Positions 7,782 through 16,259 of a DNA stretch of 64,000 nt are shown here, in pieces (the first letter of the stretch is position 1; the number at the start of each line of letters is the position of its first letter). Where the stretch lies: the NCBI RefSeq assembly GCF_900143005.1, contig NZ_FRCS01000009.1, positions 283,510 to 347,509 of the forward strand. The letters are read 5' to 3'. A model generated the notes under the pieces. It worked only from the letters and a program-made list of their open reading frames with translations, made no database searches and was not told the DNA's origin. Origin of the DNA: Cryptosporangium aurantiacum. Lineage in GTDB: Bacteria; Actinomycetota; Actinomycetes; Mycobacteriales; Cryptosporangiaceae. The translations under genes and the position numbers were made by a program.

Positions 7782-8791
7782 CGCATCTGCCCCCTCCGCC
7801 GCGCGACCTGCCGCCCGGCGTCCACACTGCTCTCCGCGCCCGGGTGCTGGACGGGACCTCCGACGAAGCGGACGTACCCCAGCGGCGCCGGTGGCTGCTC
7901 CCGCTCGCGGCGGCCGCCGCCGTGCTGGTCGTGATGTTCGGTGCGATCGGGTTGTTCCGTAGCGACCCCTCGACGCCGGATCCGGTCGCGACGGCTCGCC
8001 CGGTCACCGCCCCCACCTCGTTCGACCCGCGGTTCACCCGGGCAACGCCCGGCTGGCTGCCGGACGGTGTCACGGTGGAGACGCACGCGGTGTCCCCCAC
8101 GATCGAGCGCCTGCGCACCGCCGGCGGTGAGGTGCTGATCGAGCTGATCCCGCGCGACGGGCGCACCGACCTCGACGCCGCACTCGCCGGCGCCTACCGG
8201 CCGGGGCCGTCGATCAACGGAAAGCGGTCGGTCTGGCTCCCACCGCACGGCGCGGGGGACACCGCCGGCTGGCTGGGCTGGGAGTGGGCTCCGGGCGCGG
8301 GCGCGGTGATCCTGATCCAGGGCGTGCCGGACGGGGAGCGGGTCGCCGCGCGAATCGCGGCGAGCCTGCGGCCCGGCGAACCGAAGCCGCTGGCGCTGCC
8401 GTTCACGCTCACCCGCCCCGCTGACCTGCCGCTCGCCTTCCACTCCGTCGCCGCGCGGAAGTCGGGTGGGTACGCGGCCGCGCTCGAGTTCGAGCCGGGC
8501 ACCGGATCGGTCGTTCACGTCGGCCTCGAGTGGCTTCCGGAGCGGTACGCGGCGAAGACCTATCCGCCCAACGGCACGATCGGCGGACGGGACGCGAACA
8601 CGCGGGTCGAGGGCGAGGACGTCGTGGTGTGGCAGCGGTTCGGCTCGGACGTCGCCGAGGTGCGGTGCCGGAAGGGCAAGGGCGCGGCGATCGACGTCGT
8701 CCGGGCGGAGTGCCAGGCGGTCGCCGCGAGCCTGCGTCCGGCCGGGGAGAACGACGATCCGTCGACGTGGAGCACCGAACCGCTCGGTTAG
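7778..8791 (+). CDS. Membrane-anchored protein co-translated with the ECF sigma factor (putative anti-sigma)
   Basis: A 337-residue product starting at the ATG in the ATGA overlap with the sigma gene. It has a short cytoplasmic N-terminus (about residues 1-43), one membrane helix (about 44-64, LLPLAAAAAVLVVMFGAIGL) and a large outer domain of about 270 residues. No zinc-binding HxxxCxxC motif is visible in the N-terminus, so a classical ZAS anti-sigma domain is absent. The role as the sigma factor's membrane partner rests on position and topology alone. Its 3' end overlaps the convergent aldolase gene by 4 bases. Confidence 0.7.
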   Translation: MTHLPPPPRDLPPGVHTALRARVLDGTSDEADVPQRRRWLLPLAAAAAVLVVMFGAIGLFRSDPSTPDPVATARPVTAPTSFDPRFTRATPGWLPDGVTVETHAVSPTIERLRTAGGEVLIELIPRDGRTDLDAALAGAYRPGPSINGKRSVWLPPHGAGDTAGWLGWEWAPGAGAVILIQGVPDGERVAARIAASLRPGEPKPLALPFTLTRPADLPLAFHSVAARKSGGYAAALEFEPGTGSVVHVGLEWLPERYAAKTYPPNGTIGGRDANTRVEGEDVVVWQRFGSDVAEVRCRKGKGAAIDVVRAECQAVAASLRPAGENDDPSTWSTEPLG

Positions 8792-9696
8792 CGCGCGGCC
8801 TCGCGCCAGGAGCGGGCCCGGCCCGCGACCGCGGCGAGGCAGGCCTCCAGACGTGGCCGGGCGGTGTCCGCGAGGAAGCGGGCCCGCCCGGCGGCGTCGA
8901 GGCCGACCGCTTCCTTCCAGACCGAGCGTCCGGCGATGAACCCGGACGCTCCGCCCTCGTCGCAGGAGACCGTCAGGACCTGCTGGAACTCCTCGAACGG
9001 GACGCCCGCGGACAGCACCGCCCACGGCCCGGTCAGCGCGCCGGCGAGCCGCCTGCAGCCGGACACCGAGCCCGGGTACTCGAGTTTGAGCAGGTCGGGC
9101 TGCAGGTCGTCGAGCGCGATCGCGGCCTCGACGATCAGGTCCTCGCGTGCGCGCGCGGTCAGCTCCTCGCCGGGTAACGCGTAGATGAGGTTCTCGACGA
9201 CCGACGGGATGCCCGCCGTGCGGCAGTCCGCAACGACCTGGCGGACGACGTCGAGCGCCTCGGCCTCGAGGTCGGGCTCACCGGGGGTGCGGTTTCGGTG
9301 CGGGCGGTACTGGATCAGGAACTTCACGGCCGTGCCGCCGAGCTCGCGGACCCATTCGCCGTTCTGTTCCGGGTCGCGGGCCGCGCGCGGCTCACCGTTC
9401 CAGGTCGGACGCTTCTCCGGTTCGGCCGCGATCAGCAGGCCGCACGTCCCGGCCAGCGCGCCGGTCTCCCGCACCGCCGGTACGCCGATCGTCGGGTCGA
9501 GCAGGATTCCGCTGGCCAGCGGCGTGAGCGCGGCGGCGACGTCGGCCTTGGCCCGGTGCAGGTCGGCAAGGGTCGCCTCGACGCCGACGGCGGCGAACAT
9601 CCGGCGCAGCGTGTTCCGCTGGTCCATCGCGACGATCGAGAAGACGCCGTCCGGGTCGGCGATGTCGTCGAGCGTGCGGGTCAGTGCGGTCTTCAC
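8788..9696 (-). CDS. LacD-like class I aldolase (tagatose-1,6-bisphosphate/ketose-phosphate type)
   Basis: A 302-residue TIM-barrel aldolase of the LacD/DhnA class. Family fragments in order are MDQRNTLRRM near 24-33, ILLDPTIGVPAV near 64-75, VKFLIQYRP at 124-132, VVENLIYALPGEE and LLKLEYPG. Lys125 and Lys204 match the spacing of the paired active-site lysines of staphylococcal/streptococcal LacD, the second being the Schiff-base lysine. The GTG start has GAGGAG 4-9 bases upstream. It is the last gene of the sugar operon but has its own palindrome 18 bases before the start. It would split a ketohexose phosphate into triose units. Confidence 0.85.
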   Translation of the reverse strand: MKTALTRTLDDIADPDGVFSIVAMDQRNTLRRMFAAVGVEATLADLHRAKADVAAALTPLASGILLDPTIGVPAVRETGALAGTCGLLIAAEPEKRPTWNGEPRAARDPEQNGEWVRELGGTAVKFLIQYRPHRNRTPGEPDLEAEALDVVRQVVADCRTAGIPSVVENLIYALPGEELTARAREDLIVEAAIALDDLQPDLLKLEYPGSVSGCRRLAGALTGPWAVLSAGVPFEEFQQVLTVSCDEGGASGFIAGRSVWKEAVGLDAAGRARFLADTARPRLEACLAAVAGRARSWREAAR

Positions 9697-9713
9697 GGGG
9701 GCTCCTCGGGGTT

Positions 9714-9729
9714 AGGTAATCGATTACCT
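9714..9729. promoter_or_regulatory. Perfect LacI-type operator before the aldolase gene
   Basis: AGGTAATCGATTACCT is a perfect 16-base palindrome with the central CG typical of LacI/GalR operators. It sits between the kinase stop (9769) and the aldolase start (9696). Its left half recurs upstream of the first operon gene at 13171. Confidence 0.85.
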
Positions 9730-9768
9730 CGGTGCGTAGAACGGGATATTTACGAACTCAAAGGACAG

Positions 9769-11109
9769 TCAGGCTCGGAGTGCCGCGGCGAAGTCCGCGA
9801 CCGTGCCGGGGTGGTCCGCCGCCGCCCACGCCGCGAGGACGGCGGCGCCGAACGCACCCGGCTGGTCCAGCGCGCTGAAGCACAGACCGGGCAGCACCGC
9901 GCTCTTGCTCTCCCGGATACCGGCGAGCCGGAGCCACCCACCGGCGGCAACCGCCCGCCGGTACGGCCCGGCGACCGGCGTGATGCGGGCGAGCAGCTCC
10001 GCGGTGTGGCCGGCCGTGTGCGCGAGGGCGGCGGCCCAGACGTCGGCCGGTGTCGCTCCCTCGTGGAGCCCGATCACGACGTCCTCGGCCCGGATGTCGG
10101 CGCCGGTCACGACCGCGCGGGACGCGTTCCCGTGTGCCCAGGCAGCGTCCGGTTCGGACGCCCCGAGCGCCCCCAGCACCCGGCGCAGCACGAGCCCGGC
10201 CCGGGACGGGGCGTTGACCAGCGTCGTCCCGGGCAGGATGTGCCGCCCGACCTCGGCCCGGGTGCCGGTGAGGATCCGCCGCTCGTCGGGGGTGACGACC
10301 CGCGGGATCGCCCGCAGCAGCGTGTCCGCGGTCCCGCACGAGTTGAACAGGTCGTCGCTGCCGACCGCACCGGCGCCGAACGCGGCGACCGGATGGTCGT
10401 GACCGGCGACGCTGAGCGTCGCACCGCGTAACCCGGCCGGCGCCTCGTCACTGCGGACGACGCCCGCCGGCTCCCCCGCGTACCGCCGCTCCGGAACGAA
10501 CCGGGGGCCGACGCCGAGCAGGTCGAGCGCGGCGGTCCACGGCTCGCCGCTGTCCTGGTCGAGCAGGCCGGTGCGGGACGCCAGCGACGGTTCGGCCACC
10601 GGGTCCGCGCCGAGCGCGAACGCCACGTACTCGGGGACATTCAGCCAGCGGTCGCCGGGCCGCAGCTCCAACCCGTGGTCGGCGGCCCAGAGCAGTTTGG
10701 CGAGCGTCCACTGCTGGTGGAACGGCAGGCCGGTGGTGACGCCGAACGCGGACCGGACGTCGTCGGGGACCCGGGCGAGCTGCTCGGCGCCGCGCGGGTC
10801 GTGCCAGGCGATCACCGGGCCTCGCGGCTGCCCGGCGGCGTCCACGACGACGCCGGACTCCGCCAGCCCGGTCAGGCCCATCGCGGCGACCTCTCCCGCG
10901 CGGCCGCCGTCCCCGCACGCGGCCAGCGCGTCGCCGACCACCCCCAGTACCCCGTCGAGCAGCGTCCTGGCCGGCGTCTCGACGTGACCGGAGGGCACAT
11001 CACGCCAGACCGTGGGCCGCCGCCACACCCCGACCCGGGTGCCGTCGGCCCGCAGGACGAGGACCTTCGTGTCCGACGTACCGACGTCGACGCCGAGCAG
11101 CAGCCTCAT
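9769..11109 (-). CDS. FGGY-family carbohydrate kinase
   Basis: A 446-residue sugar kinase. The N-terminal ATPase-like phosphate motif LLLGVDVGTSDTKVLVL is at about residues 3-19, a substrate-loop region GPVIAWHDPRGAEQL lies near 93-107, and SVAGHDHPVAAFGAG near 230 is typical of xylulo-/fuculo-/glucono-kinase relatives. The C-terminal adenosine motif (AVAAGGWLRLAG) is present. The start overlaps the lacI stop (ATGA). Position beside a PfkB kinase and a LacD aldolase suggests it phosphorylates a ketose or polyol that the PfkB enzyme phosphorylates again before cleavage. The actual sugar cannot be named from the sequence. Confidence 0.88.
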   Translation of the reverse strand: MRLLLGVDVGTSDTKVLVLRADGTRVGVWRRPTVWRDVPSGHVETPARTLLDGVLGVVGDALAACGDGGRAGEVAAMGLTGLAESGVVVDAAGQPRGPVIAWHDPRGAEQLARVPDDVRSAFGVTTGLPFHQQWTLAKLLWAADHGLELRPGDRWLNVPEYVAFALGADPVAEPSLASRTGLLDQDSGEPWTAALDLLGVGPRFVPERRYAGEPAGVVRSDEAPAGLRGATLSVAGHDHPVAAFGAGAVGSDDLFNSCGTADTLLRAIPRVVTPDERRILTGTRAEVGRHILPGTTLVNAPSRAGLVLRRVLGALGASEPDAAWAHGNASRAVVTGADIRAEDVVIGLHEGATPADVWAAALAHTAGHTAELLARITPVAGPYRRAVAAGGWLRLAGIRESKSAVLPGLCFSALDQPGAFGAAVLAAWAAADHPGTVADFAAALRA

Positions 11110-12104
11110 GTCGGCACCGGCTGTTCCCCGGAACCGCGCGGGATCAGGCGCAGCGGCAGCGTGAGGTCGCGCCCGGTTGCCGGAGCACCGGCCAGCCGCT
11201 CGAACATCGTCTCGGCGGCCAACTGCCCGATCGCGAGCGGATCGTGGTCGATCACCGTGACGCCCGGCGCCAGGACGTCGGCCAGCGGGAAGTCACCGAA
11301 GCACACCAGCGCGACGTCGGTGCGCTCGCACGCGTGCAGCGCCGCGACCACACCGAGCGAGCAGCGGGTGTTCGACGAGAAGATCGCGGTGGGCGGTTCC
11401 GGCAGCGCGAGCAGCTCCAGCGTCGCCGCGCGCCCCTCGTCGGCGGTGTTGCGTCCGATGCGGACCAGGCTCTCGTCGGCCTGCAGACCGGACGCCGCGA
11501 CCTCGTCCCGGTAGCCCTGCAGCCGGTTGCGGGTGGTCGCGACGTCCATCTTGCCGCCGACGTACCCGACCCGCCGATGCCCCCGCGCGGCCAGGTGCGC
11601 CACCGCCCGGCGGGCGCCGTCGTTGTCGTCGACCAGGACCGTCTCACCGTCGAGGCCGTCCGGCCGCCGGTCGACGAACAGCACCGGGCAGGGTGCGTGC
11701 GCGAGGTAGGAGTGGTCGGACGCGGTCGGCGCGACGATCAGCCCGGCGACGCGGCGGGCCAGCAGGTCGTCGACGACGGTGGCCTCGATCCGCGGGTCGC
11801 GGCCGGTACTGGCGATCATCACGCGCAGGCCGCGGGCGATCGCGAGCCGCTCGATCGTGCCGGTGACGGCGGCGAAGAACGGGTCGGCGATCGAGTCCAC
11901 GACGATGCCGAGCGTGTCGTCGGTGCCCTTGCGCAGCGAACGGGCGGTCGGGTCGGGTCGGTAGCCGAGGTCGCGGACCGCGGCGAGGATCCGGGCCCGG
12001 GTCTCCTCGGCCACCCGGGGGTCGCCGTTGATCACCCGTGACGCGGTCTTCGTGCTGGTGGCGGCCGCTTCCGCGACGTCCTTGAGCCGAACCTGCGCCT
12101 TCAC
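11106..12104 (-). CDS. LacI-family repressor of the sugar operon
   Basis: A 332-residue LacI/GalR regulator. The N-terminal helix-turn-helix and hinge cover residues about 6-60 (VRLKDVAEAAATSTKTASRV, GDPRVAEETRARI, GYRPD). A periplasmic-binding-protein-like sensor follows, with the fragments LGIVVDSIADPFFA and GHRRVGYVGG and a terminal AAETMFERL. It is encoded within the operon, overlapping both the upstream pfkB and the downstream kinase genes by 4 bases. The two AGGTAATCG-containing palindromes flanking the operon's transcription starts are its likely sites. Confidence 0.93.
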   Translation of the reverse strand: MKAQVRLKDVAEAAATSTKTASRVINGDPRVAEETRARILAAVRDLGYRPDPTARSLRKGTDDTLGIVVDSIADPFFAAVTGTIERLAIARGLRVMIASTGRDPRIEATVVDDLLARRVAGLIVAPTASDHSYLAHAPCPVLFVDRRPDGLDGETVLVDDNDGARRAVAHLAARGHRRVGYVGGKMDVATTRNRLQGYRDEVAASGLQADESLVRIGRNTADEGRAATLELLALPEPPTAIFSSNTRCSLGVVAALHACERTDVALVCFGDFPLADVLAPGVTVIDHDPLAIGQLAAETMFERLAGAPATGRDLTLPLRLIPRGSGEQPVPT

Positions 12105-13156
12105 CGCACACCCACTTCCGCCGAGAGAGACTCGATCTTGCCGCGCAGTTCCCGCGCGCGGGCGGGGACCACCCCACCGGCGAGCGGCGTCTCGCAGGAC
12201 GCCGCTGCGGTGGCGACACCACGGACGACGGCCGCGCGCCAGGCGTCCCGCGTCTCCCGGGGACGGCTGCGGAGTTCCAGCGCGAGGCCGCCGACGAACG
12301 AGTCGCCGGCGCCGACGGCGCTGACCACGGTCACCGGCACGGACGGCACCCAGTCGGTGGCCTCGGCTGTGCCTCCGGAGGTGCTTCCGGAGGCACAGCC
12401 GGAGGTGCCTCCCGAGGTGCTTCCGGAGGTGGCGAACGCGGCGCCGGCCGCTCCGGCGGTCACCACGGCACGGCGCGCACCGGCGTCGACCAGGGCCCGC
12501 GCGGCGGCTTCCGCCCGCGCCCGCACGTCGACGCCGTCCGGAACCGGTAAGACGTCGGCCGGCGCGCCGGACAGCGCGGCCTCGGCCTCCTCCAGGTTCG
12601 GGGTGACCAGGTCGGGGCGGGCGGGCAGCGCGGCGGCGAGCGCGGCCGGAGCGGCGTCCATCACGATCAGCGCGCCCGCGCGGTGAGCCAGCTCGACCAG
12701 CTGCCGGTACCCGTCGGCGGTGACCCCGGCGGGCAGGCTGCCGGCCGCGAGAAACAGGTCGCCCGGCGCCAGCCGCGCGGCCGCAGCGTCGAGGTAGGAC
12801 AGCCAGGCCCCGGCGGGCACCGGATCCCCCGGCTCGTTGACGACCGTCGTGCGCCCCGCCGCGACCTCGCGGAACACCAGCGCCTGCCGGACCCGGCCCG
12901 GCGTCGGCACCGCCACCAGGTCCGCACCCTCGTCGGCGAGCAGCCCGGCCAGCAGCGCACCGTCGTCCGCGCAGAGCAGGCCGAGCAGCGGCACCCGGAC
13001 GCCGTGCGCCCGCAGCACCCGGGCGACGTTGACCCCCTTGCCGCCGGGCGACAGCTCGGTGCGGCGCGAGCGCATCACGGCGCCGGGCACGATCTCGGCG
13101 ACCGTGACGAGCCGGTCGAGGGCGAGGTTGGGGTTCGCGATCAGCACGGCCGGCAC
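12101..13156 (-). CDS. PfkB-family sugar-phosphate kinase (1-phosphofructokinase/tagatose-6-phosphate kinase type)
   Basis: A 351-residue ribokinase-fold enzyme and first gene of the operon. Residues 1-45 hold NPNLALDRL and the substrate motif SPGGKGVNVARVL. The catalytic anion-hole motif SAVGAGDSFVGGL sits near 283-295. NPN and GGKGxNVA are typical of 1-phosphofructokinase/LacC-type enzymes that make hexose bisphosphates, which fits the LacD aldolase three genes downstream. A Ser/Thr/Gly-rich insert of about 25 residues (about 248-272), encoded by short repeats, interrupts the domain just ahead of the ATP-binding part. Family members normally lack it. Confidence 0.88.
   Translation of the reverse strand: MPAVLIANPNLALDRLVTVAEIVPGAVMRSRRTELSPGGKGVNVARVLRAHGVRVPLLGLLCADDGALLAGLLADEGADLVAVPTPGRVRQALVFREVAAGRTTVVNEPGDPVPAGAWLSYLDAAAARLAPGDLFLAAGSLPAGVTADGYRQLVELAHRAGALIVMDAAPAALAAALPARPDLVTPNLEEAEAALSGAPADVLPVPDGVDVRARAEAAARALVDAGARRAVVTAGAAGAAFATSGSTSGGTSGCASGSTSGGTAEATDWVPSVPVTVVSAVGAGDSFVGGLALELRSRPRETRDAWRAAVVRGVATAAASCETPLAGGVVPARARELRGKIESLSAEVGVR
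12365..12435. repeat. Repeat/inverted-repeat insert within the pfkB-type gene
   Basis: A 12-base unit close to GGAGGTGCTTCC recurs about five times in frame and encodes the Ser-Gly-Thr insert. Within it, GGCTGTGCCTCCGGA at 12365-12379 and its exact complement at 12386-12400 form a 15-bp hairpin with a 6-base loop. The repeat could vary in copy number without shifting frame. Confidence 0.8.
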
Positions 13157-13168
13157 CCCTTCCTCGCG

Positions 13169-13185
13169 TTAGGTAATCGTTGTCA
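13169..13185. promoter_or_regulatory. Second LacI-type operator, upstream of the pfkB-led operon
   Basis: TTAGGTAATCGTTGTCA lies 13-29 bases upstream of the pfkB start. The half-site TTAGGTAATCG is identical to that at the aldolase operator, while the other half is degenerate. The shared 11 bases argue for one regulator, the operon's own LacI. Confidence 0.75.
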
Positions 13186-13212
13186 CGAGACTGCGCCCGG
13201 GATTGGACGCTG

Positions 13213-13713
13213 TCAAGAAAGGGACGCCAGGACGGTGACCAGCTGATTCGCGGGAGTAGCGGTGGCGTCTACCGGGACGTGTGGGACCACCGGCGCACGG
13301 AGCAGCTCCGGTCCGAAGAAGCCGGGGTGCTTGCCCGCATCCCGGCTCGCGCCCCGGGCCGCCACCCGCGCGGCCAGGACGTCGGCCGGTGCGGTGAGCC
13401 AGACCAGCGTCGTGACGGCTCCCGCGAACCGCTCCACGAGCACGCGGTAGGCGTCCGGATCGGACCGTTCGGTGGTGAACGGCGCGACGAGGACCGCGGA
13501 CGTCCCCACCGCCAGACAGTCCGCGGCCGTCGCGACGAGTGCGTCGTACCGGGCGTCGCGCAGCGCACCACCGTCCAGGTCGGCGGCGCCGACCAGCGGG
13601 CCGGTGAGCACGTCCAGGTCGAGCAGCGCCGCGCCCAGCGCCGCCGCCACCCGGCGCCCCAGCGTCGACTTGCCGGCCCCCGGCGGGCCCGTGATCAGAA
13701 CGGCGTGCACCAC
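13213..13713 (-). CDS. P-loop nucleotide kinase-like protein
   Basis: A 166-residue AAA/shikimate-kinase-like P-loop protein. Walker A GPPGAGKST starts at about residue 9, a short DLDVL follows beta-2 like the DxD of small-molecule kinases, and the rest is a compact alpha/beta fold. Either of two adjacent GTG codons (13711-13713, 13708-13710) can start it; an ATG just upstream is in another frame. It may be a gluconate/chloramphenicol-phosphotransferase-like kinase, but the substrate is not evident. It is divergent from recQ and separate from the sugar operon promoter. Confidence 0.7.
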   Translation of the reverse strand: MVHAVLITGPPGAGKSTLGRRVAAALGAALLDLDVLTGPLVGAADLDGGALRDARYDALVATAADCLAVGTSAVLVAPFTTERSDPDAYRVLVERFAGAVTTLVWLTAPADVLAARVAARGASRDAGKHPGFFGPELLRAPVVPHVPVDATATPANQLVTVLASLS

Positions 13714-13767
13714 GATGCCATGATCGACGAGGTGTAGCCGACGGGACAGGTGGGGTAACGCGCAGCC

Positions 13768-15447
13768 GTGACGACAGACAACGAGCGGCGCCGCCGCCGG
13801 CGGCGGTCCCCCCTCACCTGGGCCCGCCGCCGTAGCGACCTGAAGAAACTCCGGACGATCGCCGCGAAGCTGTACGGCTGGGACGAACTCCGCCCGGTAC
13901 AGGCCGAAGCGATGCTGCACCTGGCCAACGGCGTCGACACGCTGGTCGTCGCGCCGACCGGCTCCGGCAAATCCGCGATCTACCAGGTCCCGGCCGTGCT
14001 GATCGACGGCCCGACGATCGTCGTCTCGCCGCTGCTGGCGTTGCAGCGGGACCAGATGCAGGCGCTGGCCGAGCACGGCGCGCCCACCGCGGTCGTCGTG
14101 AACTCCGACCAGACCGACAGCGAGAACACCGCGGCGTTCGAGGCGCTCCGCGCCGGCCGGGCCGAGTTCGTCTTCCTCTCCCCCGAGCAGCTGAGCAAAC
14201 CCGACGTGCTGGACGCGCTGGCCGCGGCGAAGCCGTCGCTGTTCGTCGTCGACGAGGCGCACTGCGTCTCCGCGTGGGGCCACGACTTCCGCCCGGACTA
14301 CCTGCGTCTCGGCGAGGCGATCGAGCACCTGGGCCACCCGACGGTGCTCGCGCTGACCGCCACCGCCGCGCCGCCGGTCCGCAGCGACATCGTCGACGTC
14401 CTCGGGCTGCGCGAGCCGGAGGAGGTCATCGGTGGCTTCGACCGCCCGAACCTGTGGCTCGAGGTGTCCCGCCAGGTCACCGCGCCCGGCGTCCGCAAAG
14501 CCGTGATCGAACGGGTGGCGTCGGAGACGCCGACCGGACTGCTCTACGTGCAGACGCGTCGCGAAGCGACCGACTACGCGGATGCGTTGCGCGAGCTCGA
14601 CGTCCCCGCGTACGCGTACCACGCGGGCATGAAGGCGTCCGAGCGCGAGGCCGTCCACGACGCGTTCCGGAGCGACGAGCCGGTGGTCGTCGTGGCGACC
14701 TCCGCGTTCGGGATGGGCATCGACAAGCCCGACGTCCGGTTCGTCATCCACGCCGGGCCCGCCGAGTCACTCGACTCGTACTACCAGCAGATCGGCCGGG
14801 CCGGACGCGACGGCGAGCAGGCCGTGGCCGCGTTGTACTTCCGCCCGGAGGACCTGCACATCCCCCGTTTCTTCACCGGTGGGACGCCCGACGAGGACCT
14901 GCTCGTCCGGGTCGGCACCGGGCTCAAGCACCATCGCGGACCGGTCCGGATCGCCGCGCTCTGCACCGAACTCGAGGTGACCAAGGCCAGGGTGACCCGG
15001 GCGGTGAACCTGTTCGAGCAGTCCGGGTCGGTGACCGCCACACCGGACGGGCCGCGGTGGCACGGCCGCCGGACGGTCGAGAAGGCGGTCGAGCTCGCGG
15101 TCGAGTGGGCGGCGCAGCGGCGGCGGATCGAGCAGACCCGGGTCGAGATGATGCGCGGGTACGCCGACACCGAGGGTTGCCGCCGGCAGTTCCTGCTCGG
15201 CTACTTCGGTGAGGACCTCGCGGACGCGTGCGGCTTCTGCGATACGTGCCGGGACGGGACAGCCGCGGAGACGCCGTCCGGCGACACCGGCTTCCCGGTG
15301 CAGTCGCGGGTGCGGCACTCGGAGTGGGGCGAGGGCACGGTCATGCGCGAGGAGGACGACCGGCTCACGGTTCTGTTCGACGAGGAGGGTTACCGGACGC
15401 TGTCGCTGGCGGCGATCCGTGAGCACGGGCTGCTCGTGCCGGTGTAG
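13768..15447 (+). CDS. recQ: RecQ-family ATP-dependent DNA helicase
   Basis: A 559-residue superfamily 2 helicase, starting at GTG. Motif I is APTGSGKS at 62-69 and motif II VDEAH near 161-165. TATAAPPVRSDIV (motif III), a motif V ATSAFGMGIDKPDV and a motif VI QQIGRAGRDG follow. A RecQ zinc-binding region has four cysteines (GCRRQF, then CGFCDTC) near residues 471-496. The C-terminus ends in a short SH3-like or DUF3553-like module (VRHSEWGEGTV) instead of an HRDC domain. It unwinds recombination and repair intermediates. It is monocistronic. Confidence 0.93.
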   Translation: MTTDNERRRRRRRSPLTWARRRSDLKKLRTIAAKLYGWDELRPVQAEAMLHLANGVDTLVVAPTGSGKSAIYQVPAVLIDGPTIVVSPLLALQRDQMQALAEHGAPTAVVVNSDQTDSENTAAFEALRAGRAEFVFLSPEQLSKPDVLDALAAAKPSLFVVDEAHCVSAWGHDFRPDYLRLGEAIEHLGHPTVLALTATAAPPVRSDIVDVLGLREPEEVIGGFDRPNLWLEVSRQVTAPGVRKAVIERVASETPTGLLYVQTRREATDYADALRELDVPAYAYHAGMKASEREAVHDAFRSDEPVVVVATSAFGMGIDKPDVRFVIHAGPAESLDSYYQQIGRAGRDGEQAVAALYFRPEDLHIPRFFTGGTPDEDLLVRVGTGLKHHRGPVRIAALCTELEVTKARVTRAVNLFEQSGSVTATPDGPRWHGRRTVEKAVELAVEWAAQRRRIEQTRVEMMRGYADTEGCRRQFLLGYFGEDLADACGFCDTCRDGTAAETPSGDTGFPVQSRVRHSEWGEGTVMREEDDRLTVLFDEEGYRTLSLAAIREHGLLVPV

Positions 15448-15462
15448 ACCGTGCTGCGGCGT

Positions 15463-15480
15463 CCCTGACTTTCGTCAGGG
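15463..15480. promoter_or_regulatory. Palindromic response-regulator-like site before the ABC transporter
   Basis: CCCTGACTTTCGTCAGGG is a palindrome with 7-bp arms around TTTC; the other strand reads CCCTGACGAAAGTCAGGG. It lies between recQ and the ABC ATPase, 60-77 bases before the start codon. The same core CTGACGAAAGT occurs in front of the histidine kinase operon at 20666. It could also act as a recQ terminator hairpin. Confidence 0.65.
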
Positions 15481-15539
15481 GCGATCGCTGCCGATCGGCG
15501 GCAGTGCGGGCGCCCGCCGGAAACCTAGCGTCGAACACC

Positions 15540-16259
15540 ATGATCACCCTGCGACATGTGACCAAGATGTACGGCGCCAGGGCGGCCGTCGACGACCTCA
15601 CGGTGGACGTCCGCCCCGGCCGGGTGACCGGCTTCCTCGGCCCCAACGGGGCAGGCAAGTCCACCACGATGCGGATCCTGCTCGGCCTCGACCGCGCGGA
15701 CGCCGGTGAGGCGCTGATCAACGGCGTCCGGTACGCCGAGTTGGCGTGGCCGCTGCGGGAGGTCGGTGCGGCGCTCGACGCCCGCAGCTTCCACCCGGGC
15801 CGCACCGCCCGCGCGCACCTGCTCGGGCTGGCGCGGAGCAACCGCATCCCGCTGCGCCGGGTCGACGAGGTGCTGACCGCGGTGGGGCTCGAGTCCGCCG
15901 CCGACCAGCGGGCCGGCCGGTTCTCGCTCGGCATGGGGCAGCGGCTCGGGATCGCCGCCGCGCTGCTCGGCGACCCCGCGGTGCTGGTGTTCGACGAGCC
16001 GGTCAACGGCCTCGACCCGGAGGGGGTGCGGTGGGTCCGCGACCTCGCCCGGTCGCTGGCCGCCGAGGGCCGGACCGTGCTGCTCTCCTCGCACCTGATG
16101 AGCGAGGCCCAGCTGACCGCCGATCACCTGGTGATCCTCGGTCGTGGACGGTTGCTCGCCGATGCCCCGCTGGCCGAGTTCGTCGCGTCCCACGCGTCGC
16201 TGGAGGACGCTTACCTCGCGCTGACCGCGGACGCGGTGGAGTACGGGGCTGCTCGATGA
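15540..16259 (+). CDS. ABC transporter ATP-binding protein
   Basis: A 239-residue ABC ATPase of the drug/lantibiotic exporter type (CcmA/BcrA-like). Walker A GPNGAGKST lies at 34-42, the signature here appears as FSLGMGQRLGIA near 128-139, and Walker B VLVFDEPVNGLD near 149-160, followed by the H-loop (LLSSHLMSE). The start ATG directly opens the ATPase fold (MITLRHVTKMYG). Its stop overlaps the permease start (ATGA), so the two form one transporter. The upstream palindrome links it to the kinase/regulator pair at 18261-20629. Confidence 0.92.
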   Translation: MITLRHVTKMYGARAAVDDLTVDVRPGRVTGFLGPNGAGKSTTMRILLGLDRADAGEALINGVRYAELAWPLREVGAALDARSFHPGRTARAHLLGLARSNRIPLRRVDEVLTAVGLESAADQRAGRFSLGMGQRLGIAAALLGDPAVLVFDEPVNGLDPEGVRWVRDLARSLAAEGRTVLLSSHLMSEAQLTADHLVILGRGRLLADAPLAEFVASHASLEDAYLALTADAVEYGAAR

